Origin: Tepidisphaera sp.
Lineage (GTDB): Bacteria > Planctomycetota > Phycisphaerae > Phycisphaerales > UBA1924
Length of the DNA: 64,000 nucleotides
Reading direction: 5' to 3'
Assembly: GCA_016124375.1 (NCBI GenBank)
Contig: WGNV01000007.1
Location: 1 to 64,000, forward strand
The translations under genes were made by a program, and so were the position numbers. Each line of letters starts with the position of its first letter. The stretch's first letter is position 1. Positions 50,817 through 58,656 of the stretch are shown here, in pieces. The notes beneath the pieces were generated by a model. The model did no database searches. It was not told where the DNA came from and saw only the letters and a list, made by a program, of their open reading frames with translations.

Positions 50817-52387
50817 GCGTGGGCCTTTCGAGAAGTGGAGCGGGTGCGAGCCCGAGGCGAGTGGGCGCGTCTCGGTGGTGTCTGAGTATTCGTGAGACCC
50901 TCGCTGGCGCTTCGGGCTCGTTCGGAATCCAGTGTCAGCAAGTTCCACGCGTGCATCGCGGCGTATGCACGCCACGGGCGCCAGCGTTCCGCGTGCAGCA
51001 ACGCGGCCTTGGGCGAGAGCGCGCCGGCCCTGGCCAGCATCCTGCGCAGCACCAGGTCGCCTGCTGGGAACGCGTCGGGCCAGCGAAGCGCCCGCATGGC
51101 GATGTACTGGGCCGTCCAGTCGCCGATTCCCGGATTGTCGCGGAGGGTGGCGATGGCGGCTTCGGGCTCGGGCGTCGCGAGCAGGGGCAGTGTTCCGGCG
51201 TCGGCGCGGGCCGCGAGTCGGGCGAGACACTCCGCCCGCGCGCCGGTGAGGCCGAGCTTGGCGAGGGTGCTGGCTCCGGCGGTGGCCAGTGTGCGCGGGC
51301 TGGGCGTGAGGTGCGTGAGGCCTGCGATGGGTGTGTGGATCGGTTCGCCGAAGGTGCCGGCCACGCGTCCGGCGAGCGTGCGAGCCGCGGCGACTGAGAC
51401 CTGTTGCCCAAGGACCGCCCGGCAGGCGAGTTCGAAGCCATCCACACATCCGGGCACGCGCAGCCCGGGGTTGGCCCGCACGCTGGGCTCGAGCATCGGA
51501 TCGGCCCCGAGCACGCTTGAAATGACATCGGGTCGGGCGTCCAGATCAAAGAGGCGGCGGATGCTCCCGATGAGGGCGGCGGCGTGCGGCGCGAGAATCT
51601 CGGCGCACTCCACCCGCAGCCGTCCGGTGCCTGGCGAGGCGCTGGCCCGAAACCACCCCGGTTTGGCCCGGGGCGAAATGCGCCAAGTGCGGGCGTAGGT
51701 GAGGCCTTGCACTATTTCGACGCCGGGAATCGCCCGCACGTCAAGGAAAGCGAGCAGCCGCGCCCAGTCCAGCGGTTCGCGGTACTCGAGCGTGAATGCG
51801 AATCCGCCCGTGGAGGGAGGAGGCGTGGACCGGGCTCGCAACTGGGTGGGCGTCAGGGCGTATCGGCTCTTGAGCGTGCCCTGAAGGCGACGAACGCTGC
51901 CGAAGCCGCTGGCCAGCGCGATGTCGGTGATGTGCAGGCTCGTGTCGGTGAGCAGGTGCTTGGCGATGAGCAGGCGGGTGGTCTGCACCAGTTGCATGGG
52001 CGCAACGCCCAGTGTGTCGCTCACGAGCCGCCGGAAGTGCCGGGGCGAGAGACCCGAGGCGGACGCGAGCGAATCGAGCGACATGCCGGCCCGTAGCGAT
52101 CCGGAGCGGATCTGCTGCACGGCCCATGCCGCCACGCGCTGGGGCTGATCCACCGGCGACTGCCCGGGCGCGCGCTCGGGGCGGCAGCGCAGGCATGGGC
52201 GAAAGCCCGCGGCCTCGGCGCTGGCGGACGACGCAAAGAACCGGCAGTTCCGCGATCGCGGGGTGCGCGAGGGGCACATCGGGCGGCAGTACACCCCGGT
52301 GGTCTTGACACCGGTGAAGAACACGCCGTCGAATCGGGCGTCGCGGGCGGCGAGAGCGGCATGGCACTGGTCGTGGTCCAGGTGCAT
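50813..52387 (-). CDS. Ada-type regulator fused to AlkA 3-methyladenine DNA glycosylase
   Basis: A 524-aa fusion combining the Ada N-terminal zinc domain (Cys set TTGVYCRPMC...CLRC, which accepts methyl from phosphotriesters), an AraC-type helix-turn-helix region (about 95-185, SLDSLASASGLSPRHFRRLV), and an AlkA glycosylase part with HhH-GPD core (GIGDWTAQYIAMRAL, catalytic Asp in PAGDLVLRR). It senses and repairs alkylation damage and likely activates its own operon. The start at 52387 (MHLDHDQCHAAL) fits Ada-AlkA homologues; an ATG 51 bp upstream is possible; neither has a clear ribosome binding site. The C-terminal ~35 residues are encoded by palindromic-repeat DNA. Confidence 0.88.
   Translation of the reverse strand: MHLDHDQCHAALAARDARFDGVFFTGVKTTGVYCRPMCPSRTPRSRNCRFFASSASAEAAGFRPCLRCRPERAPGQSPVDQPQRVAAWAVQQIRSGSLRAGMSLDSLASASGLSPRHFRRLVSDTLGVAPMQLVQTTRLLIAKHLLTDTSLHITDIALASGFGSVRRLQGTLKSRYALTPTQLRARSTPPPSTGGFAFTLEYREPLDWARLLAFLDVRAIPGVEIVQGLTYARTWRISPRAKPGWFRASASPGTGRLRVECAEILAPHAAALIGSIRRLFDLDARPDVISSVLGADPMLEPSVRANPGLRVPGCVDGFELACRAVLGQQVSVAAARTLAGRVAGTFGEPIHTPIAGLTHLTPSPRTLATAGASTLAKLGLTGARAECLARLAARADAGTLPLLATPEPEAAIATLRDNPGIGDWTAQYIAMRALRWPDAFPAGDLVLRRMLARAGALSPKAALLHAERWRPWRAYAAMHAWNLLTLDSERARSASEGLTNTQTPPRRAHSPRARTRSTSRKAHA
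50847..50920. repeat. REPIN-like inverted pair inside the Ada-AlkA gene
   Basis: CGAGCCCGAGGCG at 50847 and its inverted relative CGCTTCGGGCTCG ending at 50920 face each other over about 20-45 bp. The arms match the element at 47664-47692. The DNA encodes the end of the fusion protein (ARSASEGL...). Confidence 0.6.
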
Positions 52388-52785
52388 CGCGGAGAAGATA
52401 GCCGTGGGGTGAAGCACACGTGCGACACTTTCGGCCATGAGAGTGCGGGTGTGACTTTGGGGGCTGATCAGGCGGCGGAGCGAGGCGGGCCGGCGCGAAT
52501 CCGGTGATTTCGCCCGGATTCGAGCGGTACGCCAAGTGGCGAAGATACAGACGGCACCGCGTATGGCAGAGCCGTGCGAGGATGATTCTTGAATGAACTC
52601 GAACGGCCTGCAACGCACAGGAGAAGCTTGCGAGTTGCCGATTTGGACGGAAGCCACCGGAGTGTGGCGGTCGCATGTGTCCGCAGCGTACCCAGTGGTC
52701 GCGGCGGGATGTCGAGCCGCGACACTCCGGCGGAGGCACGAGCCGCGATCCTGGGTAGACGGGCGCGGTGTCTTGAGGTCAGGGG
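52388..52785. other. Intergenic region with two inverted repeats
   Basis: 398 bp between the Ada-AlkA start and the stop of the [2Fe-2S] protein gene. It contains CGAATCCGG/CCGGATTCG (52496-52522, 9-nt loop) and CCGGAGTGT/ACACTCCGG arms at 52657-52665 and 52722-52730. The first could be a control site for the Ada operon. No promoter is clear. Confidence 0.45.
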
Positions 52786-53298
52786 TCAAGCGGGCGAGAG
52801 CGAGAACCGTTGAAACACGAGGCGCTGAAGGAGAAGTGGAAGGGGCGAAAGCGATCCAGCGTCGCGGCACGCGATGGCCCAGCCCGCCAAGACCGCGTAG
52901 TCGATGTCATGCGTGAGCGGCCCGAGCCAGAGGGTTTGATCCGGGAATATCAGCATGGCCACGTTGGCCATGGCGCAAGGGCCGAGACATCCCGAGATGG
53001 AGAGTTGGACCGTGGTGCCCAGTTTCTCCAGCTTCCAGAGGGCTTTGAGTTCGTCGAGGGGAACGCCGGGGCGGTTCTTGTCGGTGCGGCCGCAGCAGCA
53101 GCCGCTGCAGAGCACGACTTGCGCACGCTGCAGGGTGCAGCGGCCCGGTGACTTCGGGGCGGGCGGCGCGTCGGAGGCGATGGAGTGAGGGAAGGACTGA
53201 TTGGCACTCCGCGTCCGGGAATCCTCGTGGGCCAAGGGCGGCGAGAGGACGGAACTGAGCGCGGGTGCCTGGGTGTGGGCGAGGGTGGCCGCATTCAT
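52786..53298 (-). CDS. [2Fe-2S] thioredoxin-like ferredoxin domain protein
   Basis: A 170-aa protein whose C-terminal half is a thioredoxin-like [2Fe-2S] ferredoxin domain: VVLCSGCCCGRTDKNRPG near residue 65, then SISGCLGPCAMANVAM. The Cys pattern C-x2-C-C-C-G...C-x3-C fits the family. Such proteins occur beside cobalt and cobalamin genes in other genomes (recollection, not checked). The first ~60 residues are Ala/Pro/Ser-rich. It overlaps the nitrile hydratase beta-N-like gene by 4 bp and is last in the operon. Likely a redox or metal-insertion partner for the cobalt enzyme. Confidence 0.75.
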   Translation of the reverse strand: MNAATLAHTQAPALSSVLSPPLAHEDSRTRSANQSFPHSIASDAPPAPKSPGRCTLQRAQVVLCSGCCCGRTDKNRPGVPLDELKALWKLEKLGTTVQLSISGCLGPCAMANVAMLIFPDQTLWLGPLTHDIDYAVLAGWAIACRDAGSLSPLPLLLQRLVFQRFSLSPA

Positions 53299-53630
53299 GG
53301 CAGCACCTTGGAGTGGCGGGCGGCGACTTCGTCCATGCGTTTGGCCAGTTCGTCGGGGGCGAGGATGCGCTTCTGGAACAGGATGACGGCGAAGGTAGCG
53401 ATCCAGCGCTCGTAGTAGGTGAGTGCGCCGACCATCTCGGCGCCCAGCGCCTCGACGCCCCGGCGCTTTTCCTCGGTGTTGATGATCTTGTGGAAGTCCA
53501 GCACGTCGGCGAGGGCGTGGCAGCGTTTTTCCCATGGTTCGAGGGGGTGGTCGGTCCGACGGATGGCCTCGGCGGGGAGGCCCCCGATGTCGTTGGGCAG
53601 ACGACGCAGGAGTTCTTCGGAGTGGTTCAT
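53295..53630 (-). CDS. Nitrile hydratase beta-subunit N-terminal-half homologue (separate subunit)
   Basis: A 111-aa helical protein corresponding to the N-terminal half of nitrile hydratase beta subunits: DIGGLPAEAIRRTDHPLEPWEKR near the start, then ALTYYERWIATFAVILFQK. The DIGG motif and the Y-Y-E-x-W helix match beta subunits and the small subunits of thiocyanate hydrolase/toyocamycin nitrile hydratase better than the activator proteins that share this fold. It overlaps the genes on both sides by 4 bp. Expected to assemble with the other two subunits into the active enzyme. Confidence 0.8.
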   Translation of the reverse strand: MNHSEELLRRLPNDIGGLPAEAIRRTDHPLEPWEKRCHALADVLDFHKIINTEEKRRGVEALGAEMVGALTYYERWIATFAVILFQKRILAPDELAKRMDEVAARHSKVLP

Positions 53631-54307
53631 GCTTCACCATCGCTTTCGGTGAGGGGTTGGGAGTCGAGGGTCACAACGCCGATCATGGCGTCGCGGGTGA
53701 CGAGGGCGGCCAGAGCCTCTTCGCTCCAGCCGTCGGTGCCGGCGGGGCGCCGCGGAAGAACCAGGAAGCGGACTTGGGCGGTCGAGTCGCTCACGCGGAT
53801 CTCGACGTCCGCCGGAATGACGGTGCCGAACTCGGCAAGCACGGCCCGTGGCTCTTTCACGGCCCGGGCCCGGTAGGGCTTAGCCTTGTACCAGTCGGGC
53901 GGCAGGCCCAGCACCGGGCGCGGGTAGCACGAGCACAGCGTGCACACGATCAGGTTGTGGCACGTTTCGGTGTTTTCGAGCACGATCAGTTCGGTGTCGT
54001 CGTAAAAGCTGATGCCGAAGTCCTCGCAGGCTTTGCGGCCGTTGGTGAGCAGCCGGGCGCGAAAGTCGGGATCGACCCAGGCCCGGGCCACCACCTTGGC
54101 TCCCAGTGCGGGCGAGCGCGAGTCGAGCACTTCGATCTGGCGGCGAATCTCGCCCGGGCCGATCAGTTGCTTCTCGATCAGCAGCTCTCGCACGGCGATC
54201 TCCATCACTTCGTAGTAGCCGGGCGGGGCTTCGGAGGCGTCGGCGCAGGGAGTGTGGTCGTGGGTGACTTCGTGGGAATGATCGTGCGGGTGGGGGTGTG
54301 TGCTCAC
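53627..54307 (-). CDS. Cobalt-type nitrile hydratase alpha subunit / thiocyanate hydrolase gamma-like
   Basis: Catalytic metal-binding subunit that hydrates a nitrile (or thiocyanate) at a non-corrin Co(III) site. The 226-aa product has the claw motif VCTLCSCYPRP: Thr in C-T-L-C-S-C indicates the cobalt rather than iron form; the Cys residues are post-translationally oxidised in this family. The GPGEIRRQIEVLDSRSPALGAKVVARAW region and LVTRDAMIGV end are typical. The N-terminus is unusually His-rich (HPHPHDHSHEVTHDH), likely a metal-handling tail. Overlaps on both sides by 4 bp. Confidence 0.9.
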   Translation of the reverse strand: MSTHPHPHDHSHEVTHDHTPCADASEAPPGYYEVMEIAVRELLIEKQLIGPGEIRRQIEVLDSRSPALGAKVVARAWVDPDFRARLLTNGRKACEDFGISFYDDTELIVLENTETCHNLIVCTLCSCYPRPVLGLPPDWYKAKPYRARAVKEPRAVLAEFGTVIPADVEIRVSDSTAQVRFLVLPRRPAGTDGWSEEALAALVTRDAMIGVVTLDSQPLTESDGEA

Positions 54308-54672
54308 GTGGAACTCCTTTCGAGCCAGGTTTCAAAGACTTCGATTCGCAGGTTGTCGGCGGGGGAGCCCGCGTAGCCGGGCCAGAGTGCCGTCAGCGGA
54401 ATCGCGACGCGGTAGTAGTGACCTTTGGACCCGGCGTTGTGGCCGAAGCCTTCGATCTCGTTGTTGACGGCCATGGGGGTGATGACCGACTCAACGACGC
54501 CGTCGCATCCTCGGATGTATCGCGGCACGCGGTAGTGCCCGACGGGGAAGCGGACGCCGATGCGAACCGGGTCGCCCGGGCGGAAGGCGGGCGCTTCGCC
54601 CAGGGCCAGGACAACACTTGTGACGGGGCGAAACGGTGGGCGGGGGTCAGGCTCAGACGGTGATGGGTGCAT
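54304..54672 (-). CDS. Nitrile hydratase beta-subunit C-terminal-half homologue (separate subunit)
   Basis: A 122-aa SH3-like protein that matches the C-terminal half of nitrile hydratase beta subunits: FRPGDPVRIGVRFPVGHYRVPRYIRG, GFGHNAGSKGHYYRV and RIEVFETWLE. The Arg residues of the RVPRYIRG stretch correspond to the beta arginines that contact the metal claw. Together with the 111-aa protein it makes up the length of a normal beta subunit (233 vs about 220). Overlaps the alpha gene by 4 bp and the transporter gene by 20 bp. Confidence 0.85.
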   Translation of the reverse strand: MHPSPSEPDPRPPFRPVTSVVLALGEAPAFRPGDPVRIGVRFPVGHYRVPRYIRGCDGVVESVITPMAVNNEIEGFGHNAGSKGHYYRVAIPLTALWPGYAGSPADNLRIEVFETWLERSST

Positions 54673-55447
54673 GGCGTGTCTCCGAAAGGTGGGAGGTGGT
54701 GGACGGGCGCGTGTGTGCCAGATCGGCGGGCTGGGGGATGGAGAGGGGCACGTGAGGTGCGCGGCGAACCCAGACGCGGAAAGCGATGACGACTGCGACC
54801 AGCGTCAGGCCGAGAGGGAGCGTGAAGCCAGCGAGGTCGATGCCGGCGAGTTCGGCGCCGGCGAGTCCGAAGGAGTACGCCACCACGATGATGCCGAGCC
54901 AGCGAGAAGCGGCCCGGGCGTTGACGGCGCCGTTGGCGGCCATGGCCTGGGTGCTGGCGGCCAAGTAGCCGTCGAGCCCATCGACGATGATCATGCCGGC
55001 GCTGAATGCCAGGCCCACGAGCCAGGGGCTTGAGTCGCCTGCCAGCACCAGCACGGAGAGCTGGGAACTGGTCTCGAATCCCGCGGCGAGAATCATGCCC
55101 AGCAGCACCGGGCGGCTGACGAGGGCGAGCGAGGCGGGCAGGCGGTGGGTGTGTGAGCCGGCTGGATGTGAGGCAGAGGAACGCGGGGCGGGCCTGAAGA
55201 TCTGCCACAGATTGAAAAGGCCGACGAGAATGAGCGCCCAGGGGCCCAGGAACGCGGCTCTCCCCGCGAGCATTTCTCCAACGCCCGCGGTCAGGGCGGT
55301 CACGACCAGCCCGTGACCGATCGCGAAGTAGAGTCCGTTGGTGACGCGGGGGCGAACTCGACTCAGGCCATCGATCGCGGTCAGATGATCCGGGTCAGCC
55401 CCGTGCCGGAGGCCGAGGCAGAATGCCAGTGTGAATGCGGAGTTCAT
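54653..55447 (-). CDS. NiCoT-family nickel/cobalt transporter
   Basis: A 264-aa membrane protein with about 7-8 helices and the NiCoT signature RHGADPDH (H-x4-D-H) in the first helix region, followed by NGLYFAIGHGLVV (second signature) and GFETSSQLSVL, GMIIVDGLDGYL. It imports Co2+ (or Ni2+). Start at 55447 has GAGGAG 9 nt upstream; an ATG at 55474 lacks one. It is the first gene of the operon, suggesting that it supplies cobalt for the nitrile hydratase-like enzyme. Confidence 0.88.
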   Translation of the reverse strand: MNSAFTLAFCLGLRHGADPDHLTAIDGLSRVRPRVTNGLYFAIGHGLVVTALTAGVGEMLAGRAAFLGPWALILVGLFNLWQIFRPAPRSSASHPAGSHTHRLPASLALVSRPVLLGMILAAGFETSSQLSVLVLAGDSSPWLVGLAFSAGMIIVDGLDGYLAASTQAMAANGAVNARAASRWLGIIVVAYSFGLAGAELAGIDLAGFTLPLGLTLVAVVIAFRVWVRRAPHVPLSIPQPADLAHTRPSTTSHLSETRHAPITV

Positions 55448-55571
55448 GAAATGAGGCTCCTCGACCTGGTCCATGCGGGCTCGGAACGGTCATGACTCTG
55501 GGCGTGGCGTGCTGACACGAGCGTCGGGATCGGCTTGGCCGCCAAGCCAGGGCGGTTGGTTCAGCGGCTGA

Positions 55572-55889
55572 TCACGGGGGCCATGAGGCGATCGGACGGA
55601 GCCAGCGCGCTTCACGTTCAACGCGAAGCTCGACCAGCCTTCGCTCATAGAAGTCCCAGTAGGGCTTGGTCCGCACGTCGCGCAGGTACTGCTCGCGGCT
55701 CAAGCTCCAGGTTTCGTAGACCAGCAGTTCGCCCGGGCGATCGACGTCATCGTGAAGAACGGCACTGACGAACCCGGGTTCCTTTGAGAGCCTCTCGAAG
55801 AGATCGATGACCAGGCTTCTGAGCGAGCTCGCATCTTGAGAGACATTGGCGAGAGTCAGGCGCAACGAGACAGCGGTCAGGGAAGGCAT
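55572..55889 (-). CDS. Antibiotic biosynthesis monooxygenase-like (ABM domain) protein
   Basis: A 105-aa single ferredoxin-like alpha/beta domain of the ABM/YgiN type: FERLSKEPGFVSAVLHDDVD, LLVYETWSLSREQYLRD. Members are small dimeric monooxygenases or quinol-handling enzymes; exact activity unknown. AAGGAG precedes ATG. It starts a run of minus-strand genes that includes exported hydrolases. Confidence 0.7.
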   Translation of the reverse strand: MPSLTAVSLRLTLANVSQDASSLRSLVIDLFERLSKEPGFVSAVLHDDVDRPGELLVYETWSLSREQYLRDVRTKPYWDFYERRLVELRVEREARWLRPIASWPP

Positions 55890-55997
55890 ACGACTTCTCC
55901 TTGAAGAAGCTCAGCGATGGGATGAGACATGGGCAGCAGTGAGGCTTGAGCGGCGGGGGCTTTCCGGCGGGGTCGGGCCTACTTGGCGAGCACGTAC

Positions 55998-57008
55998 CTA
56001 CTTGGCGGGCACGTACCTACCCAGGAAATCACGCATGAGCGATGCGATTTCATCGCCGTTGGTTTCGAGGGCGAAGTGGCCGGCGTCGAGCAAATGAAAC
56101 TCGAGCGTCTTCAGGTCGCGCTTGTAAGGCTCCGCGCCGGCGGCGGGGAAGATCTGATCGTTCTTGCCCCAGGCGATGAGCATGGGTGGCTGGTACTTGC
56201 GGAAGTACTCCTGCCAGCTGGGGTACAGCGGCGGGTTGCTCCCGTAGCTGAGAAACAGGTCGAGTTGGATGTCGACGTTGCCGGGGCGGTCGAGCAGGAA
56301 CTGGTCGTGAGCGGCTCCGTCGGGGCTGACGAGTTCGGGGTTGGGCACGCCGTGGGTGTATTGCCACTGGGTTGTCTGATAGGTGAAGGCCGAGCGGAGC
56401 GCGTTGCGCTTGTCCGGGTTGTGCGGGTCGTTCCAGTATGCCTTGATCGGCTTCCAGAAGTCGTTGTCGAGCCCTTCGACGTAGGCGTTGCCGTTCTGCA
56501 CGATGATGGCGCTGATGCGCTCGGGGTGGGCGGCGGCCAGGCGATAGCCGATCGGAGCGCCATAGTCCTGCACGTAGATGGCGTAGCGGGTGAGGCCGAC
56601 CTTGTCAGTGAACTGCTCTACGACCTTGGAGAGGTTGTCGAACGTGTAGTCGAAGGCGTCGTGGGTGGGCATCGAACTGTGCCCAAAGCCGGGGTAGTCG
56701 GGGGCGACCAGGTGGTATTTGTCCGCCAGCGCGGGGATCAGGTTTCGGAACATCTGCGAACTGGTGGGAAAGCCGTGGAGGAGAAGAATGGTGGGGGCGT
56801 TGGCGGGGCCGGCTTCGCGGTAGAAGATGTCGAGATCGCCGACTTTGACTGTCTTGTAGTGCACGGCGCGCGAGGGGCTGGCCGGTGTGGCAGAGCCGGG
56901 TTCTGCGCGGGGCGCGGTGCTGGATTTTTCGGGCGACGACAAACCAACGGCGATGGCGGCGGACGCGGCGATGGAGGAGGCGAGGAGCCAGGTGGTGGGG
57001 CGGTTCAT
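55998..57008 (-). CDS. Exported alpha/beta hydrolase (epoxide hydrolase/haloalkane dehalogenase-like)
   Basis: A 336-aa protein with signal peptide ([18 protein letters not shown]) and an alpha/beta hydrolase core: [14 protein letters not shown] (oxyanion HG), nucleophile [12 protein letters not shown] with Asp in place of Ser, the second acid region ([10 protein letters not shown]) and His candidate DAGHFALE. An Asp nucleophile points to epoxide hydrolase or haloalkane dehalogenase-like chemistry. An ATG at 57008 follows CGGAGAT. It lies between the ABM gene and an NTF2-like gene on the same strand. Confidence 0.82.
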   Translation of the reverse strand: MNRPTTWLLASSIAASAAIAVGLSSPEKSSTAPRAEPGSATPASPSRAVHYKTVKVGDLDIFYREAGPANAPTILLLHGFPTSSQMFRNLIPALADKYHLVAPDYPGFGHSSMPTHDAFDYTFDNLSKVVEQFTDKVGLTRYAIYVQDYGAPIGYRLAAAHPERISAIIVQNGNAYVEGLDNDFWKPIKAYWNDPHNPDKRNALRSAFTYQTTQWQYTHGVPNPELVSPDGAAHDQFLLDRPGNVDIQLDLFLSYGSNPPLYPSWQEYFRKYQPPMLIAWGKNDQIFPAAGAEPYKRDLKTLEFHLLDAGHFALETNGDEIASLMRDFLGRYVPAK

Positions 57009-57046
57009 GCGGAGATCTCCGGGATCGGTGTGGGAACGGGAACGAG

Positions 57047-57535
57047 TTACGCGAGGTTGGGGATGCCGGGGTGAGCGGCGGGCCGCGGGCCGGGGGCAGC
57101 CCAGCGGAACGAGCGCTCGGACTCGGAGATGGGCAGGTCGTTGATGCTGGCCTCGAGACGATGGATCAGGCCGGCGTCGTCGAACTCCCAGAGTTCGTTT
57201 CCGTAGCTTCGCCACCATTGGTCTGTGCCGTCTCGCCACTCGCATTGGAGGCGAACGGCCATTCGATTCTCGCGGCACCCCCACAGCGACATGACGAGAC
57301 GCGAGTCGAGCTGGCGGCTCCAGGTTTCGGTCAGCAGCGAGTGGATGTGCTCGCGGCTGGTGCCCGAATCGGTCCGGTGCCGCCACGTGCAGTCGTGCGC
57401 GCACGCGCTTACCAGGGTGTTGAGTTCGCGCAGGTTCCAGGAGTCTTCGAGAAATCGCACGTGCCGAGCCGCGGCGGCGAGATCGAAGGGAAGGACGATG
57501 GCGGCTGGATTTGGATTCAGCAGACTGACGTTCAT
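57047..57535 (-). CDS. NTF2-like protein (DUF1348 family)
   Basis: A 162-aa NTF2-fold protein: [17 protein letters not shown] at the start of the fold, [54 protein letters not shown] and ASINDLPI, which match the DUF1348 group. The function is unknown; related proteins are small-molecule binding or isomerase-like. The C-terminus is Pro/Ala-rich. AAAGGA precedes ATG. Confidence 0.78.
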   Translation of the reverse strand: MNVSLLNPNPAAIVLPFDLAAAARHVRFLEDSWNLRELNTLVSACAHDCTWRHRTDSGTSREHIHSLLTETWSRQLDSRLVMSLWGCRENRMAVRLQCEWRDGTDQWWRSYGNELWEFDDAGLIHRLEASINDLPISESERSFRWAAPGPRPAAHPGIPNLA

Positions 57536-57602
57536 ATTGGGATCCTTTCGCTCGGACGGACAGGTTTGAAACGATCAGGATGAAAACAGCGGGTTGGGCG
57601 TG

Positions 57603-58571
57603 TCAGACACCCGCGTAGACCATGCCCACGAAGTCGGCGGGGGCCATGAGGAAGTGGCCAAACTTGTGGTCGAACTCGAGCGTCGGCTTTTCGGCGACGC
57701 ACGCGGCGAGCGAACTGCCTTGCTGTTTGAGCGTGGCGATTCTGCTCCGAACGGTCGTCAGCATCGTGTGAAACTCGGAGAGCTGAGCACGATCGCCCAC
57801 CGGTCCATGACCGGGGATGATGATGGTGGAGTCTTTCACTCGCGCCAGGGCCGATTCGACGGCCTGGATGGTGCCGTCGATGCTTCCGCCGGTGGAATAG
57901 TCGATGAACGGATAGTGCCCGTTCCACCAGATATCGCCGACGTGGATGACGTCGGGCTCGACGAACTCGACGAGGATGTCCGAATCGGTGTGCGCGGGGC
58001 GGAAGGCCTCGAGCAGCAGGGTGGTGTGGTTGAGATGGAGCTTGAGCGTCTGTTTGAAGTCGATGATTGGAAGCGCGCCGGCGGGGGAGGGCGGAAAGGT
58101 GAACTGCCAGCCTTCGACTCGCGTGGAGTTCGCGAGCCTGCGGCGCGTGTTCTCCTGGGCGATGATGAGGGCGCCTTCAGCATGCAGCCATTCGTTGCCG
58201 TCGGTGTGATCGAAGTGCCAGTGGGAGTTGATCAGGAACCGGATGGGGTCGGCGCTGATCGCGGCGAGGGCGGGGGCCACTTGCCGCCGCGCGGTGGAGA
58301 TGCCGGCATCGACCAGGATCTTGCCATCGGGCCCGTGCAGCACGGCGATGTTGCCCCCGGCGCCGAAAAGCACGCTGATGTTGCCCCGGAGGGGTTGGGT
58401 GCTGATCTTCGCGGCGGCGGCCTGCCGCTTCATGAGGGACACGACGCCCTCGTCCCCCCCGGCGGCTCGCGCTGCTCCCATGAGGCGCCGGGGAGAAATC
58501 AGTGCCGCCGCAGTGGCCAGGCCGGCGCCGATTGCGAACTCGCGGCGGGAGATCGTGGATATGGGATGCAT
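57603..58571 (-). CDS. Tat-exported MBL-fold metallo-hydrolase
   Basis: A 322-aa protein with twin-arginine signal ISRREFAIGAGLATAAAL, then a metallo-beta-lactamase fold: NSHWHFDHTDGN (HxHxDH-type zinc site), PAHTDSDILVEF (His of zinc site), VGDIWW and PGHGPVG with the last His. No substrate can be named; such proteins include lactonases and cyclases. GGAG precedes the ATG. It continues the minus-strand run with the NTF2-like gene downstream. Confidence 0.85.
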   Translation of the reverse strand: MHPISTISRREFAIGAGLATAAALISPRRLMGAARAAGGDEGVVSLMKRQAAAAKISTQPLRGNISVLFGAGGNIAVLHGPDGKILVDAGISTARRQVAPALAAISADPIRFLINSHWHFDHTDGNEWLHAEGALIIAQENTRRRLANSTRVEGWQFTFPPSPAGALPIIDFKQTLKLHLNHTTLLLEAFRPAHTDSDILVEFVEPDVIHVGDIWWNGHYPFIDYSTGGSIDGTIQAVESALARVKDSTIIIPGHGPVGDRAQLSEFHTMLTTVRSRIATLKQQGSSLAACVAEKPTLEFDHKFGHFLMAPADFVGMVYAGV

Positions 58572-58656
58572 TGATAGTGCTCCAAGCCGCGAGGGCGGAG
58601 GTGCTGGGCGGATGCTGCGAAACGTCTGAAGAATGAACGCCGGCGGATCAGACGCG

